DNA of 64,000 nucleotides from a marine bacterium B5-7. Its GTDB lineage: Bacteria > Pseudomonadota > Gammaproteobacteria > Arenicellales > CAJQKF01. The DNA is taken from contig BQJD01000002.1 of NCBI GenBank assembly GCA_021604525.1, positions 150,282 to 214,281 on the forward strand. The letters are read 5' to 3'. The position numbers and the translations under genes are program-made. Every line of letters starts with the position of its first letter. The first letter of the stretch is position 1. The notes below the pieces were generated by a model. That model did not search any database. It had not been told where the DNA came from and saw only the letters and a list, made by a program, of their open reading frames with translations. Of this stretch, positions 9,885 to 18,367 are shown in pieces.

Positions 9885-10536
9885 TAACGCCGGCCTGTAA
9901 CAGGAATTCGGCCAACGGCGGGTACTCCCTGGCCACCAATTGAAGGTCTGTCGGTGTATCGATATCGCGAAGTTCGGGTAATTGATAAAAAGTCATGCCG
10001 ATACGATCGGCGTTATCCATGACTCGTCGATACACATCATCCGCTCCCCATATTACGTTCTCAAACAGATCGCGCGATGCATTGAGCATGCCGATAAAAT
10101 AAAATCCGCCATCAATCGCCGGTCCAATGACATTGTCGCCGGAGTGTAATCGACATGCAGCATCCTGCAACGTTGAAGCCGGCACATGGGGAACATCTGC
10201 ACCGATAATCGCCCGCGGACATTCACTCGTCGTATAAGTATCGTCAGCAATTGCATTAAGCATGCGATCACCGAGATTATCACCACGTTGAATCGTTTGC
10301 GCATTGCCATTAAATCCGAGCGAAGAAGTCACGCCATCGGTCTCGGGCGCAACGACAATACAGATCTCGCCGGGCCAGTTATCGGATAAAGTTTCCAGTG
10401 TCCATTCGAGCATAGCCCTTGAAAGTGACGCGGCGCCTTGCTCACCGAGTACTGGAATAAGGCGTGTCTTGGTGCCACCCGCCACCGGCAGTCGAGTAAA
10501 AACATTGATGAGCGGACGGCACTCAGCACTTACCAC
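9859..10536 (-). CDS. TIGR04282-type (arsenosugar-associated) sugar/nucleotidyl transferase
   Basis: A 225-residue GT-A-like protein related to the DUF2064 / TIGR04282 family (called transferase 1, rSAM/selenodomain-associated, or arsenosugar biosynthesis glycosyltransferase). The N-terminal FTRLPVAGGTKTRL segment and the GADVPHVPASTL and GPAIDGGFYFIG blocks resemble nucleotidyltransferases of the MobA type. Typical partners (radical SAM ArsS, ArsM) are absent from this window, so an arsenosugar role is not supported here. It overlaps the TIGR04283 gene upstream by 14 bases and the acyltransferase downstream. Confidence 0.8.
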   Translation of the reverse strand: MVSAECRPLINVFTRLPVAGGTKTRLIPVLGEQGAASLSRAMLEWTLETLSDNWPGEICIVVAPETDGVTSSLGFNGNAQTIQRGDNLGDRMLNAIADDTYTTSECPRAIIGADVPHVPASTLQDAACRLHSGDNVIGPAIDGGFYFIGMLNASRDLFENVIWGADDVYRRVMDNADRIGMTFYQLPELRDIDTPTDLQLVAREYPPLAEFLLQAGVNVARVRNV

Positions 10537-11218
10537 TGTAGATCCTCGCCAGGTAATTCGGATTGGCGCCCAGCCAGTAAGCGAAACGCAGCACCCACAT
10601 CAATAATATGGTTTTGATAATGCCGTTGTCACGCCAACGACGTGCCGATGTGGTTACCGCTTGTCTCACACGCAAGGGTCTTGCTGTACGCTTAAGTCGA
10701 CGCGACAGATCGATATCTTCCATGATGGGCAAGTCACTGTAACCACCGAGTCGCGAGAAGAGTGTACGGGTGACAAACAGAGCCTGATCGCCAGTAGCGA
10801 TACCCGTTACGCTGGAGCGCAGATTCATCATGGCGGCGATCATTCGCGTCCACCCGGCACGGTAATCGAAGCAAACATCGAAACGACCCCACCCATTCGC
10901 CGGCAACGCCTTGAGCAATGTTGAAAGGTCACAGGATGGCAATGTGGTGTCGGCATGCAGGAACAACAGTACATCACCCGTTGCAATACTCGCACCGAGG
11001 TTCATCTGTCGCGCACGTCCCTTGTGTATGCTGCCCACCCAGCAAAGGGATGTGTTTGTACCAGTAGCATCCCCTGGCAGATCGAAACAAACGTTATAAT
11101 CGCGGCTCGAATCCACCACGATCACTTCGAACAGGTCCGCGCGATTCGACAGCGCTGCAAGCGACCGTATGCAATCAGCAGATTCATCAAGTACCGGAAC
11201 AACAATCGAGATCCGCAC
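10523..11218 (-). CDS. TIGR04283-type family 2 glycosyltransferase
   Basis: A 231-residue GT-A enzyme. The N-terminus ISIVVPVLDES is the nucleotide-sugar binding strand of GT2 proteins, and LLFLHADTTLP carries the DXD-like metal motif (HAD). A hydrophobic C-terminal segment (about 205-220) may anchor it to the membrane. It is the usual partner of the TIGR04282 protein, whose gene it overlaps. It begins 9 bases after argG ends, so argG and the envelope genes appear to share a transcript. Confidence 0.82.
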   Translation of the reverse strand: MRISIVVPVLDESADCIRSLAALSNRADLFEVIVVDSSRDYNVCFDLPGDATGTNTSLCWVGSIHKGRARQMNLGASIATGDVLLFLHADTTLPSCDLSTLLKALPANGWGRFDVCFDYRAGWTRMIAAMMNLRSSVTGIATGDQALFVTRTLFSRLGGYSDLPIMEDIDLSRRLKRTARPLRVRQAVTTSARRWRDNGIIKTILLMWVLRFAYWLGANPNYLARIYSGKC

Positions 11219-11227
11219 CAGGTAAGG

Positions 11228-12439
11228 CTAACGCCCTTTTTTGCCGGCGATGCGAAGACGCAATGAATTCAAACGAATGAATCCTTCTGCGTCTGCCTGA
11301 TTATAGGCACCCTCGTCTTCTTCAAAGGTGGCTATTTTCTCGTCAAATAATGAATCGTTCGCCGATTGTCGTCCACGAATCATGACGTTACCTTTATACA
11401 GATCGAGACGGACTTCGCCGTTCACATGTACCTGGGAAGCGTCAATCATTTCCTGCAGCATGCGGCGCTCTGGACTGAACCAGTAACCGTTATAGATCAG
11501 CGAGGCATAACGCGGCATCAAATCGTCCTTGAGATGGGCAACTTCGCGATCCAGGGTAATCGACTCGATGGCACGATGCGCTTTCAGCATGATGGTGCCA
11601 GCCGGGGTCTCATAACAGCCGCGCGACTTCATACCGACATATCGGTTCTCGACCAGATCGGCGCGACCAACACCGTGTCGGCCACCTAGTTTGTTCAAAG
11701 TCTGCATGACTTCAGCCGGTGTCATCAACGTCCCGTTTACACTAACGATATCGCCCGCCTTATACCCGAGCACGAGTTCTTCTGCTTCGTCGGGTGCATT
11801 CTGTGGCGAAGTGGTCCAGCGCCACATGGATTCATCCGGGGCAACCCAGGGATCTTCGAGTTCACCCCCCTCATATGAAATATGCAACATGTTGGCATCC
11901 ATGGAGTAACTGGATGAGCCATCGGGCTTGGCTTCCACCGGAATCTTGTTACGCCGCGCATAGTCCATGAGTTTCTCACGCGACAAAAGATCCCATTCGC
12001 GCCATGGAGCGATGACCTTGATGTCCGGATTCAAGGCATATGAGCTCAGTTCGAAACGCACCTGGTCATTACCCTTGCCGGTAGCCCCATGAGAAACCGC
12101 ATCGGCACCGGTACGTTCTGCGATATCGACCAGGTAACGTGCAATCAGCGGCCGTGCGATGGACGTACCGAGAAGGTACTCGCCTTCATACAGCGTGTTC
12201 GCGTGAAACATCGGGAATACATAATCGCGGGCAAATTCATCCTTCAAGTCCTCGATGAAGATTTCTTTCACGCCGAAGTCGAGTGCTTTTTTACGTGCCG
12301 GCTCAAGCTCTTCGCCCTGGCCCAAATCGGCGGTGAAGGTGACCACTTCACAATCGTAAGTTTCTTTGAGCCATTTCAGGATGATCGACGTATCCAACCC
12401 ACCGGAGTAAGCTAATACAACCTTGTTAACCTCTTTCAT
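11228..12439 (-). CDS. argG: argininosuccinate synthase
   Basis: A 403-residue enzyme that joins citrulline and aspartate using ATP in arginine synthesis. The PP-loop AYSGGLDTS is at residues 9-17, and the [16 protein letters not shown] block typical of ArgG is present. I chose ATG 12439 because the protein then begins [14 protein letters not shown] as in the family; the open frame runs 37 codons further with no family similarity. It is divergent from argF, the preceding pathway step, across a 419-base gap. Confidence 0.96.
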   Translation of the reverse strand: MKEVNKVVLAYSGGLDTSIILKWLKETYDCEVVTFTADLGQGEELEPARKKALDFGVKEIFIEDLKDEFARDYVFPMFHANTLYEGEYLLGTSIARPLIARYLVDIAERTGADAVSHGATGKGNDQVRFELSSYALNPDIKVIAPWREWDLLSREKLMDYARRNKIPVEAKPDGSSSYSMDANMLHISYEGGELEDPWVAPDESMWRWTTSPQNAPDEAEELVLGYKAGDIVSVNGTLMTPAEVMQTLNKLGGRHGVGRADLVENRYVGMKSRGCYETPAGTIMLKAHRAIESITLDREVAHLKDDLMPRYASLIYNGYWFSPERRMLQEMIDASQVHVNGEVRLDLYKGNVMIRGRQSANDSLFDEKIATFEEDEGAYNQADAEGFIRLNSLRLRIAGKKGR

Positions 12440-12858
12440 GAAAATCACTCCAGTATTGATTGTCCGGGGCGATTGCACCCGCATTGAAAACCCGCAATTA
12501 TAGTGATGCGTGCCATCAACACAACAAAGTCGTGGATGGTTCTGAAGCATCCTGTTTACCAGTGACCACTTCCCTTGGTCAAATCCTCCCGCTATACTTT
12601 ATTGTTTAGTTTAACGCCCCGGCTGGTTCGTGGGCGTTTTTTCGTTCGGTGGGTCAAGAATAAAACACCTGTAACTTCGTATTGTGACCCGTATTGTCTG
12701 ATGTTGTGGAAATGGTCGAGCTATAAATTCAAGTCGTAGAACCGATAGTACCCAAGTCACGTGTCAATCAATCATCAAAACACGAGATTCCGGCACATCT
12801 TTCAACCCGCTACAGAAATACACGCAGTAACGTTCAGCCGCCCAATGAGGTGATCCGT
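12440..12858. other. argG-argF divergent intergenic region
   Basis: This gap must hold both promoters. It contains a TATACT -10-like element on the plus strand (12593-12598) with no good -35, and a strong hairpin with T-run (annotated separately). I see no clear ARG box (paired TGAAT/ATTCA) and no tRNA. The remaining 200 bases before argF show no other structure. Confidence 0.5.
12613..12643 (+). terminator. intrinsic terminator within the argG-argF gap
   Basis: The arms AACGCCC (12613-12619) and GGGCGTT (12632-12638) form a 7-bp stem followed by a run of T. The T-run is on the plus strand, so it ends plus-strand transcripts. No plus-strand gene lies upstream within the gap; it may end a short RNA or act as a leader terminator for argF. 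Confidence 0.65.
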
Positions 12859-13770
12859 ATGACCCGTCATTTTTTAACCCTCAACGATCTTTCTGCTATT
12901 GAGATCAGATCCCTGCTCGATCGTGCCATCGAGCTGAAGCGCATGCTTGCTGAGGGTGAGATTTATGAACCAATGCGCAACCGTGCACTGGCGATGATTT
13001 TCGAGAAGTCATCGACTCGAACCCGGGTCTCCTTCGAAGTTGCCGCGATTCACTTTGGCGGTACCGCAATTTTTATCTCGCCTAATGACAGTCATCTCGG
13101 ACGTGGCGAACCGGTAGCGGATACGGCGCGGGTATTGGCCTCGATGACAAGCGCGGTGGTGATGCGAACACACAGTCATGAGCGCGTAGTGGATCTGGCT
13201 CGCCATTCCAGCGTACCGGTCATCAACGGCCTGTCCGATTTGTTCCATCCATGCCAGTTACTGGCCGACCTGCTTACGTATCTCGAGAATCGCGATACCA
13301 TTGAAGACATCAAGGTGGCCTGGATTGGCGACGGCAACAACATGTGTCACTCCTGGGCCAATGCCAGTAAGCTGATCGGCTTCGATCTCGCTATTGCAAC
13401 ACCTGACGGTTACGAACCGCAAACCGATATCGTCACAGATAATAGCGGACGAATTATCCTTGGTAACGATCCGCTGGAGATGATTAAGGACGCCGATCTG
13501 GTTGTTACCGACACGTGGGCAAGCATGGGGCAGGAAGAAGAAAAACAACAGCGCATGCAGGCATTCAGCGGTTTTACTGTTGACCAGAACATGATGAACC
13601 AGGCTAAAGATAACGCTCTGTTCATGCACTGCCTGCCGGCCTACCGCGGCTACGAAGTTACAGCCGATGTTATCGAGGGGCCGCAGAGCGTGGTATTTCA
13701 GCAGGCTGAGAATCGCCTGCATGCGCAAAAGGCGCTACTTGAATTTCTTCTCAAAGAAAATCTTCCGTGA
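12859..13770 (+). CDS. argF: ornithine carbamoyltransferase
   Basis: About 303 residues. It makes citrulline from ornithine and carbamoyl phosphate. The carbamoyl-phosphate motif SSTRTRVSFE, the HPCQLLADLLT motif and the ornithine-site FMHCLP motif are all present. The start is fixed at ATG 12859 by a strong Shine-Dalgarno GAGGTGA at 12847-12853; a GTG at 12850 lies inside that site. The stop overlaps the next start as GTGA, coupling it to an ABC ATPase. Confidence 0.96.
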   Translation: MTRHFLTLNDLSAIEIRSLLDRAIELKRMLAEGEIYEPMRNRALAMIFEKSSTRTRVSFEVAAIHFGGTAIFISPNDSHLGRGEPVADTARVLASMTSAVVMRTHSHERVVDLARHSSVPVINGLSDLFHPCQLLADLLTYLENRDTIEDIKVAWIGDGNNMCHSWANASKLIGFDLAIATPDGYEPQTDIVTDNSGRIILGNDPLEMIKDADLVVTDTWASMGQEEEKQQRMQAFSGFTVDQNMMNQAKDNALFMHCLPAYRGYEVTADVIEGPQSVVFQQAENRLHAQKALLEFLLKENLP

Positions 13771-14810
13771 ACCCCCTGTTAAAAGTCGAGGGGATTACCT
13801 GCGAATACGATGACCAGGTTGCGGTCCGCAACCTGGGTCTTGAAGTCGAGGCTGGTTCCCTGGTCTGCCTGCTTGGCCCGAGCGGCTGTGGCAAGACTAC
13901 TGTGCTGCGTGCCATCGCTGGCTTTCATGCCCTGTCGCGAGGCGAGATTCATATCGACGGTACGCTGGTCTCGTCGACCCGCTTCACCCTCGCTCCCGAA
14001 CAGCGGCACGTGGGCATGGTATTCCAGGAACATGCCCTGTTTCCTCACATGAACGCCAGCGAGAATATCGCTGCCGGTATTCGCAAGCTGCCTGCCGATG
14101 AGCGATACCAACGTATTGAGGAGATGCTGGAAAAGGTGGGGCTCAGCGGCTTTGCCGACCGCTACCCCCATGAGATGTCTGGCGGGCAGCAACAGCGTAT
14201 TGCCCTGGCACGCGCACTTGCGCCGGGACCGCACCTGTTACTCATGGACGAACCGTTCTCGAGTCTCGATCTCGAACTTCGAGAAAAGCTTGGCATTGAA
14301 GTCCATGATCTACTCAAACGTGAAGGAATCACCAGTGTATTGGTGACCCATGACCAGATGGATGCATTTGCGCTGGCCGATTTCGTCGGTGTCATGCACG
14401 CCGGTGAAATCGTCCAGTGGGATACGCCCTACAATCTGTATCATGAACCACGCACACGCTTTGTCGCTGATTTCGTCGGCGACGGAGTTTTTGTCGACGG
14501 TCTGATTCGTGATCGACACAGCATTGAAACAGAGCTCGGCATCGTCGAAGACAGCGCAATAGAAAATTTTCTCAACGACGCAGAAGTAGATGTACTGCTT
14601 CGTCCCGATGATATCGTTCCATGTGAATCACCCAGGGTACGCGCCCGCATCGTTCGCAAGGCATTCAAGGGGGCGGAGATTCTTTATACCCTGCGTCTCG
14701 CCAGCGGCACCCGGGTATTGTCGCTGTTTCCCTCCCATGCCGATCACGCAGTCGGCGAGGAAGTGGGCGTGTGTCTCGATGCCGAACACCTGGTGGTTTT
14801 TCCGAAATAG
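13767..14810 (+). CDS. FbpC-like ABC transporter ATP-binding protein, orphan
   Basis: A 347-residue ATPase with Walker A GPSGCGKT, signature MSGGQQQR, Walker B LLLMDEP and the switch His in VTHDQMDA, then a C-terminal regulatory domain of about 120 residues. It resembles ferric iron and other binding-protein-dependent importers (FbpC/PotA group). GTG start 13767 overlaps the argF stop. No permease or binding protein lies nearby on this strand, so its partners must be encoded elsewhere; the substrate is unknown. Confidence 0.85.
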   Translation: MNPLLKVEGITCEYDDQVAVRNLGLEVEAGSLVCLLGPSGCGKTTVLRAIAGFHALSRGEIHIDGTLVSSTRFTLAPEQRHVGMVFQEHALFPHMNASENIAAGIRKLPADERYQRIEEMLEKVGLSGFADRYPHEMSGGQQQRIALARALAPGPHLLLMDEPFSSLDLELREKLGIEVHDLLKREGITSVLVTHDQMDAFALADFVGVMHAGEIVQWDTPYNLYHEPRTRFVADFVGDGVFVDGLIRDRHSIETELGIVEDSAIENFLNDAEVDVLLRPDDIVPCESPRVRARIVRKAFKGAEILYTLRLASGTRVLSLFPSHADHAVGEEVGVCLDAEHLVVFPK

Positions 14811-14886
14811 CGTTTGTCGTCCCACGCAAGTCCACGCCTTGTAACGAAATCAATCAAATTTCCGGGCTACGTTTTATTCATGTGAC

Positions 14887-14903
14887 GAAGGCACAACGCC
14901 TTC
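14887..14903. terminator. hairpin between convergent ABC ATPase and ankyrin genes
   Basis: A 6-bp perfect stem GAAGGC/GCCTTC with an ACAAC loop touches the stop codon of the ankyrin gene. There is no T-run on either side, so termination is only possible. Confidence 0.3.
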
Positions 14904-15612
14904 AGTAATCCTTTGTTAATATTTCAACGATTGATGTGAATCCACGTTCACGGGCATGTTCCAGAACCGTGACTCCATCGTTATCGGTGATGTCAGGGTC
15001 GGCTCCATTTGCCAATAAAAGCTCAACAATCTGCTGATGTTTAATCCCGCCATCAGACAAGATCACCGCTTCCATCAGAGCAGTCCAACCAAGATTATTG
15101 ACATGATTTACATCAATTTTAGATTTTTCAAGTAGTAGCTTTACAGTATCTACGTGACCTTTTTCGGCAGCAGGAATGAGTGCTGTGCCACCATAGTAAT
15201 TGTATATGTCTGGTCTGGCCCCGGCATTTATCAAGTGAGTCAAGGCTTCATTCATACCGTGCGCACCGGCATATAAAAATGCGGTCTGGTCTATAACATC
15301 TGAAGATTTTGTTTCATCGTAATAATCAACACTGGCACCCAGTTCGATTAACAGTCGCAATGCTCTTATGTTGTTTTGCATCGTAACGACCAAAACAGCC
15401 GATCGTCCGCGCCGATCTACAACATCAACGCTCCCCCCTTCCTCAATGATCTGCCGCAACTGTTGCTTGTCACCATCGATGGATGATGTAAGCACCAGGT
15501 TAAAAGTATCACTGGCTATACCCATTGCCTGAGAGTTACACCCCGCTCCAATCAAGAAAAATAGAATGCATCTTCTCGTATTCAAAAACGAATTTCTAAA
15601 TAAACCGGCCAC
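14902..15612 (-). CDS. exported ankyrin-repeat protein
   Basis: A 236-residue protein with an N-terminal signal-like segment (about residues 14-30, with a Cys at 25 in a poor lipobox), then about five ankyrin repeats of about 33 residues (for example GRSAVLVVTMQNNIRALRLL, TALIPAAEKGHVDTVKLLL and DGVTVLEHARERGFTSIVEIL). It is probably a periplasmic or lipoprotein binding module; partner unknown. It is the leftmost member of the minus-strand accessory gene string, though I see no attC-like site after it. Confidence 0.82.
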   Translation of the reverse strand: MAGLFRNSFLNTRRCILFFLIGAGCNSQAMGIASDTFNLVLTSSIDGDKQQLRQIIEEGGSVDVVDRRGRSAVLVVTMQNNIRALRLLIELGASVDYYDETKSSDVIDQTAFLYAGAHGMNEALTHLINAGARPDIYNYYGGTALIPAAEKGHVDTVKLLLEKSKIDVNHVNNLGWTALMEAVILSDGGIKHQQIVELLLANGADPDITDNDGVTVLEHARERGFTSIVEILTKDY

Positions 15613-15653
15613 TTGATCATCTCACCTGGCAAAACAATATAGTTAGACTGAAC

Positions 15654-15726
15654 TGCAAGCGCCTCGCATCAACGACAAAATACGTAAGCGGCGGATTGAG
15701 AGTCCAACTTCAGCCTCCTGTCAGGC
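15654..15726 (-). repeat. attC-like recombination site A (after the VOC gene)
   Basis: 73 bases beginning 8 bases after the VOC stop codon. Read on the minus strand it has an R''-like box GCCTGAC, a central region, and a GATGCGAGGC motif before a decayed R' box. The GATGCGAGGC motif is identical to site B and the length matches sites B and C. R' (GCTTGCA) departs strongly from GTTRRRY, so recombination is probably lost. Confidence 0.5.
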
Positions 15727-15733
15727 ACGACAA

Positions 15734-16075
15734 CTAGGCCGGGCGGTCATGTTTTGGTTGGTAAACACCCAATGGACCTCCTCCAGGCAACGTGATATTG
15801 ACAAGACGCCCCCAGGGTTCTTCATGAATGTCGGTACACGGTACATTGAGCTCGGTCATCCGTGAAATGAAGTTCTCTATGTTTTCACACATCAAATAGA
15901 ATTCGTGCTTACCGTTTGATTCTGCAGGATGGAAAGCTGCTTCCACGGGAGGCATTCCAAAAACGAGCCAACCGCCACCTGCATCCACATGTTTAAATTT
16001 CAGAACATCTCGAAAAAACGCACGGTCCACTTCCGAGTTGGTACTGTAAATAATCGCGTGTGCACCAATAATCAT
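15734..16075 (-). CDS. VOC-superfamily (glyoxalase-like) protein
   Basis: A 113-residue single-domain VOC protein. It has the paired beta-alpha-beta-beta-beta pattern, the DRAFFRDVLKF opening helix, an EFYLMCENIE strand and a C-terminal GRLVNITLPGGGPLGVYQP strand usual in glyoxalase/bleomycin-resistance proteins. Substrate is unknown. A good AAGGAG precedes the ATG. It sits between a weak site and attC-like site A, and so reads as a gene cassette. Confidence 0.8.
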   Translation of the reverse strand: MIIGAHAIIYSTNSEVDRAFFRDVLKFKHVDAGGGWLVFGMPPVEAAFHPAESNGKHEFYLMCENIENFISRMTELNVPCTDIHEEPWGRLVNITLPGGGPLGVYQPKHDRPA

Positions 16076-16162
16076 GTGAATCTCCTTGGTTGTCGTAGAT
16101 ATTAGCTCAGTAATGTTTTACACCTATCGTCCCACACCAGCTGCAAACTACGCGCATCTGAA

Positions 16163-17170
16163 TCATGCGTAAATATAATACGAATACCTTTTTATACGCC
16201 CTTCTTCAACGCTTGGTAGGTAGTCTTCATCTGCTTCCCTAATCCAGTTGTCACAAATTAACTCTGCTCCTTCTGACACATATTCATCACGAAGTGAAAG
16301 CGCGGTTTCCTTAACTCTGGGCCAGAATTTAAGAAATAAATCTGAGTAATCTACAGTGTCATACCGAAGATTAAGATTATTTAGTGATTTCGCGACTCGA
16401 GTGTCCTCGCTACCAAGGCACGATAATTCGCTTTCGTTTTTTATGCGATGCTCTATCAGAATACAAAGCTGCCCACCCGGTTTAATAGATTTGAGGATCG
16501 ACGAAACGGTTTTATCCATATCGGATACCCAGTAGATAGAATCGATCGAGATGGCGGCATCGAAGGAATTGACAGGCAACTCAAGTGAATTGAGGTCGGC
16601 CTGAATAAAATTGATTTTGCCCCGCTTATCCTGTGTGCGGTTACATGCCGTTCTTATTGCAGATTCGGAATAATCAATGCCAGTTACAAACGCCTCAAAC
16701 TTGTCAAACACATACTCAGACAAGCCCCCTGCGCCGCAACCAAGATCCAGCAAATGATGATCAGGCAGTAGTTGTAATCTGGAAAGCAAATCATCCAGAC
16801 ATTCCATATCAGTCTGCCCCTCCTGAGATCGGTCCTCGCCGAATACAGCCTCGCAAAACCTGGAATGTGCCTTACTCGACTCTGCAAGATCGTAGAGCTT
16901 TTGATAGTAATACCAGTACAGATCGGGGCGTTCTGCGTAATATTCGACTGCCAGAGGACGTCCAATGGCGGTTAAATGATATCCATCGTCATTGCCCAAT
17001 ATCAGGTTTTTACTTTCAAGATCGGTAAAAGCGGTTGTCCAATCTTCCTTGAACACCCAATATCTATCTGAGCGCTCTTCAAGGATTTTTCGCGAAGCTG
17101 TAATCCCATGAGATGAGGCTTCTTCTATGCTAGCGAGTAACTGAATTTCGGCCTCAGAAAGATTCATCAC
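16163..17170 (-). CDS. SAM-dependent methyltransferase with an N-terminal winged-helix-like domain
   Basis: 335 residues in two parts. About 1-75 looks like a winged-helix segment (helices around EIQLLASIEEAS and DWTTAFTDLE, then a LILGNDDGYHLTAIGRPLA wing). About 110-260 is a class I methyltransferase with motif I LLDLGCGAGG, an acidic motif II (FVTGIDYSES) and FDAAISIDSIYWV. Product and substrate are unknown. Base composition is clearly more AT-rich than its neighbours, indicating transfer. It is the cassette between site B and the VOC gene; the site expected after its stop (16080-16160) is not recognisable. Confidence 0.75.
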   Translation of the reverse strand: MMNLSEAEIQLLASIEEASSHGITASRKILEERSDRYWVFKEDWTTAFTDLESKNLILGNDDGYHLTAIGRPLAVEYYAERPDLYWYYYQKLYDLAESSKAHSRFCEAVFGEDRSQEGQTDMECLDDLLSRLQLLPDHHLLDLGCGAGGLSEYVFDKFEAFVTGIDYSESAIRTACNRTQDKRGKINFIQADLNSLELPVNSFDAAISIDSIYWVSDMDKTVSSILKSIKPGGQLCILIEHRIKNESELSCLGSEDTRVAKSLNNLNLRYDTVDYSDLFLKFWPRVKETALSLRDEYVSEGAELICDNWIREADEDYLPSVEEGRIKRYSYYIYA

Positions 17171-17280
17171 AGAGTCCCCTTCTTTAAACAGAACGCTTTG
17201 ATACTAACCCATAATAATGTTTGGTTGAAACGATGTTGGTTAGGGCCGATTTGAGATAATTGAGGGATAATTTTCTTATC

Positions 17281-17352
17281 GACTAATGCCTCGCATCAGC
17301 GGTCAGCAAAGCGCTTGTCGGATACTGATCCGTCTGCATACATTTGTCAGAC
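17281..17352 (-). repeat. attC-like recombination site B (after the cupin gene)
   Basis: 72 bases, starting 9 bases after the cupin stop. On the minus strand: R'' box GTCTGAC (6 of 7 to RYYYAAC), left arm TGCAGACGGA, a variable loop, right arm CCGCTGATGC, then R' box ATTAGTC. The arms TGCAGACGG and CCGCTGATGC are nearly complementary with a small insertion, as in attC sites. Confidence 0.6.
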
Positions 17353-17361
17353 ACGTGTTAT

Positions 17362-17796
17362 CTAGTCAACAATCTCTGCACTATCCCATTTCTCACTTAT
17401 ACCGAGCCAGTCAATGATTCCTGCTGTATTTCCATCTTCATCTAAATACTGGATCGGTCCATGGCTGATAAACAAGTATTCAGTAGGTTCTGGAAAATAG
17501 GTTTTTTCATGGATGACTCCGTTTGGCTCATATCCGTAGTCACCAGCCACGGCGGTAATGCCCCCGTTTTCTTTCCCGCCTCTAACCTCGACTTTCCCTT
17601 TCAATACAAAATATTCGGCGGAACTAATATGCTTATGAGGCGGAACGGAACCACCCGCTATAGTTCGAAACAATACTGCCCAGGTACCTGTAATGGAACA
17701 TATCCTCAGCAACTTGAAATCATACCCATCTCTAAGGCGCTTCCACGGTAAATCCGTATTGGACACAAATACATCTGCAATTTCCGGGGTTGTCAT
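17362..17796 (-). CDS. cupin protein, ChrR/dioxygenase-like
   Basis: A 144-residue cupin. The VPPHKHISSAEYFVLKGKVE strand holds the His-x-His and Glu metal ligands, and a later His is in NGVIHEKTYF. It resembles the Dke1 / dihydroxyacetophenone dioxygenase-like cupin group, which uses iron; a ligand-binding role is also possible. A strong AAAGGAGAC site precedes the ATG. It lies between site C and site B as a separate cassette. Confidence 0.78.
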   Translation of the reverse strand: MTTPEIADVFVSNTDLPWKRLRDGYDFKLLRICSITGTWAVLFRTIAGGSVPPHKHISSAEYFVLKGKVEVRGGKENGGITAVAGDYGYEPNGVIHEKTYFPEPTEYLFISHGPIQYLDEDGNTAGIIDWLGISEKWDSAEIVD

Positions 17797-17817
17797 TTTT
17801 GTCTCCTTTGATTAAAA

Positions 17818-17890
17818 ACCTATCGCGACGCATCAGCGTCGAATTGAATGCCTTACGAGCGCTCCATCCGACTGCATGCACTTGTTAAAG
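17818..17890 (-). repeat. attC-like recombination site C (after the GNAT gene)
   Basis: 73 bases beginning 15 bases after the GNAT stop codon. On the minus strand: R'' CTTTAAC (6 of 7), left arm TGCAGTCGGA, loop, right arm TTCGACGCTGATGC, R' GATAGGT (6 of 7 to GTTRRRY). The left arm is complementary to the right arm apart from a two-base insertion and one mismatch, which matches attC architecture well. Confidence 0.62.
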
Positions 17891-17905
17891 AGTATTGGTT
17901 CGATA

Positions 17906-18364
17906 TCATCTGGGCAGTAATTTCTGCATGTAAACACGATTGTAACCATGTTCCTCTCTTCGATCCGTTTCCGTGTATCCAAGATTTTTATAGAATTCGA
18001 TATTCTCCACCATGCTCTCGTGAGTGTATAAGTCCAGTTTCTCAAAACCCTGATTTTGCGCCTCGGTTTCGGCAAACTGAATCAGGCGTTTGCCTAGCCC
18101 CTTCCCCTGTTGTTCAGGGTGGACTGCAACGTTATCCAAAAGAAAGCCTGTCTGCGTTCGAACAAGTACCAGGACGCCAACTATCTGTTCAAATTCGGCT
18201 ATGAAAACGGAATGCTGCTGAACTGCCTGACCGTAATCATCGAGCATGGGACCAGGCGGCTTTCCGATTCGTACAATGTAATGATGGTAGGCCGCTTCAA
18301 CGCATTTCTGTATCGAAGGGGCATCCGATATCTTGGCTTTTCTCATGACGGGATCATCATTCAT
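17906..18364 (-). CDS. GNAT-family N-acetyltransferase
   Basis: A 152-residue acetyltransferase with the full GNAT fold. The acetyl-CoA loop VHPEQQGKGLGKRLI is near residues 86-100, and the C-terminal IEFYKNLGYTETDRREEHGY block is typical of small-molecule or protein acetylating members. Acceptor unknown. GNAT genes are common integron cassettes, in line with the attC-like sites on both sides. Its start codon is only a few bases from site D, so it has little room for its own leader. Confidence 0.87.
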   Translation of the reverse strand: MNDDPVMRKAKISDAPSIQKCVEAAYHHYIVRIGKPPGPMLDDYGQAVQQHSVFIAEFEQIVGVLVLVRTQTGFLLDNVAVHPEQQGKGLGKRLIQFAETEAQNQGFEKLDLYTHESMVENIEFYKNLGYTETDRREEHGYNRVYMQKLLPR

Positions 18365-18367
18365 AGG

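Noticed and set aside
12440-12550. N-terminal extension of argG by 37 codons
   Set aside because: No similarity to ArgG; the family start at ATG 12439 is clear.
16080-16162. An attC-like site after the methyltransferase gene
   Set aside because: The position fits and TGCAGCTGG and ACGATAGG recall sites B and C, but the boxes are in the wrong order and spacing. It may be a decayed site; I could not support it.
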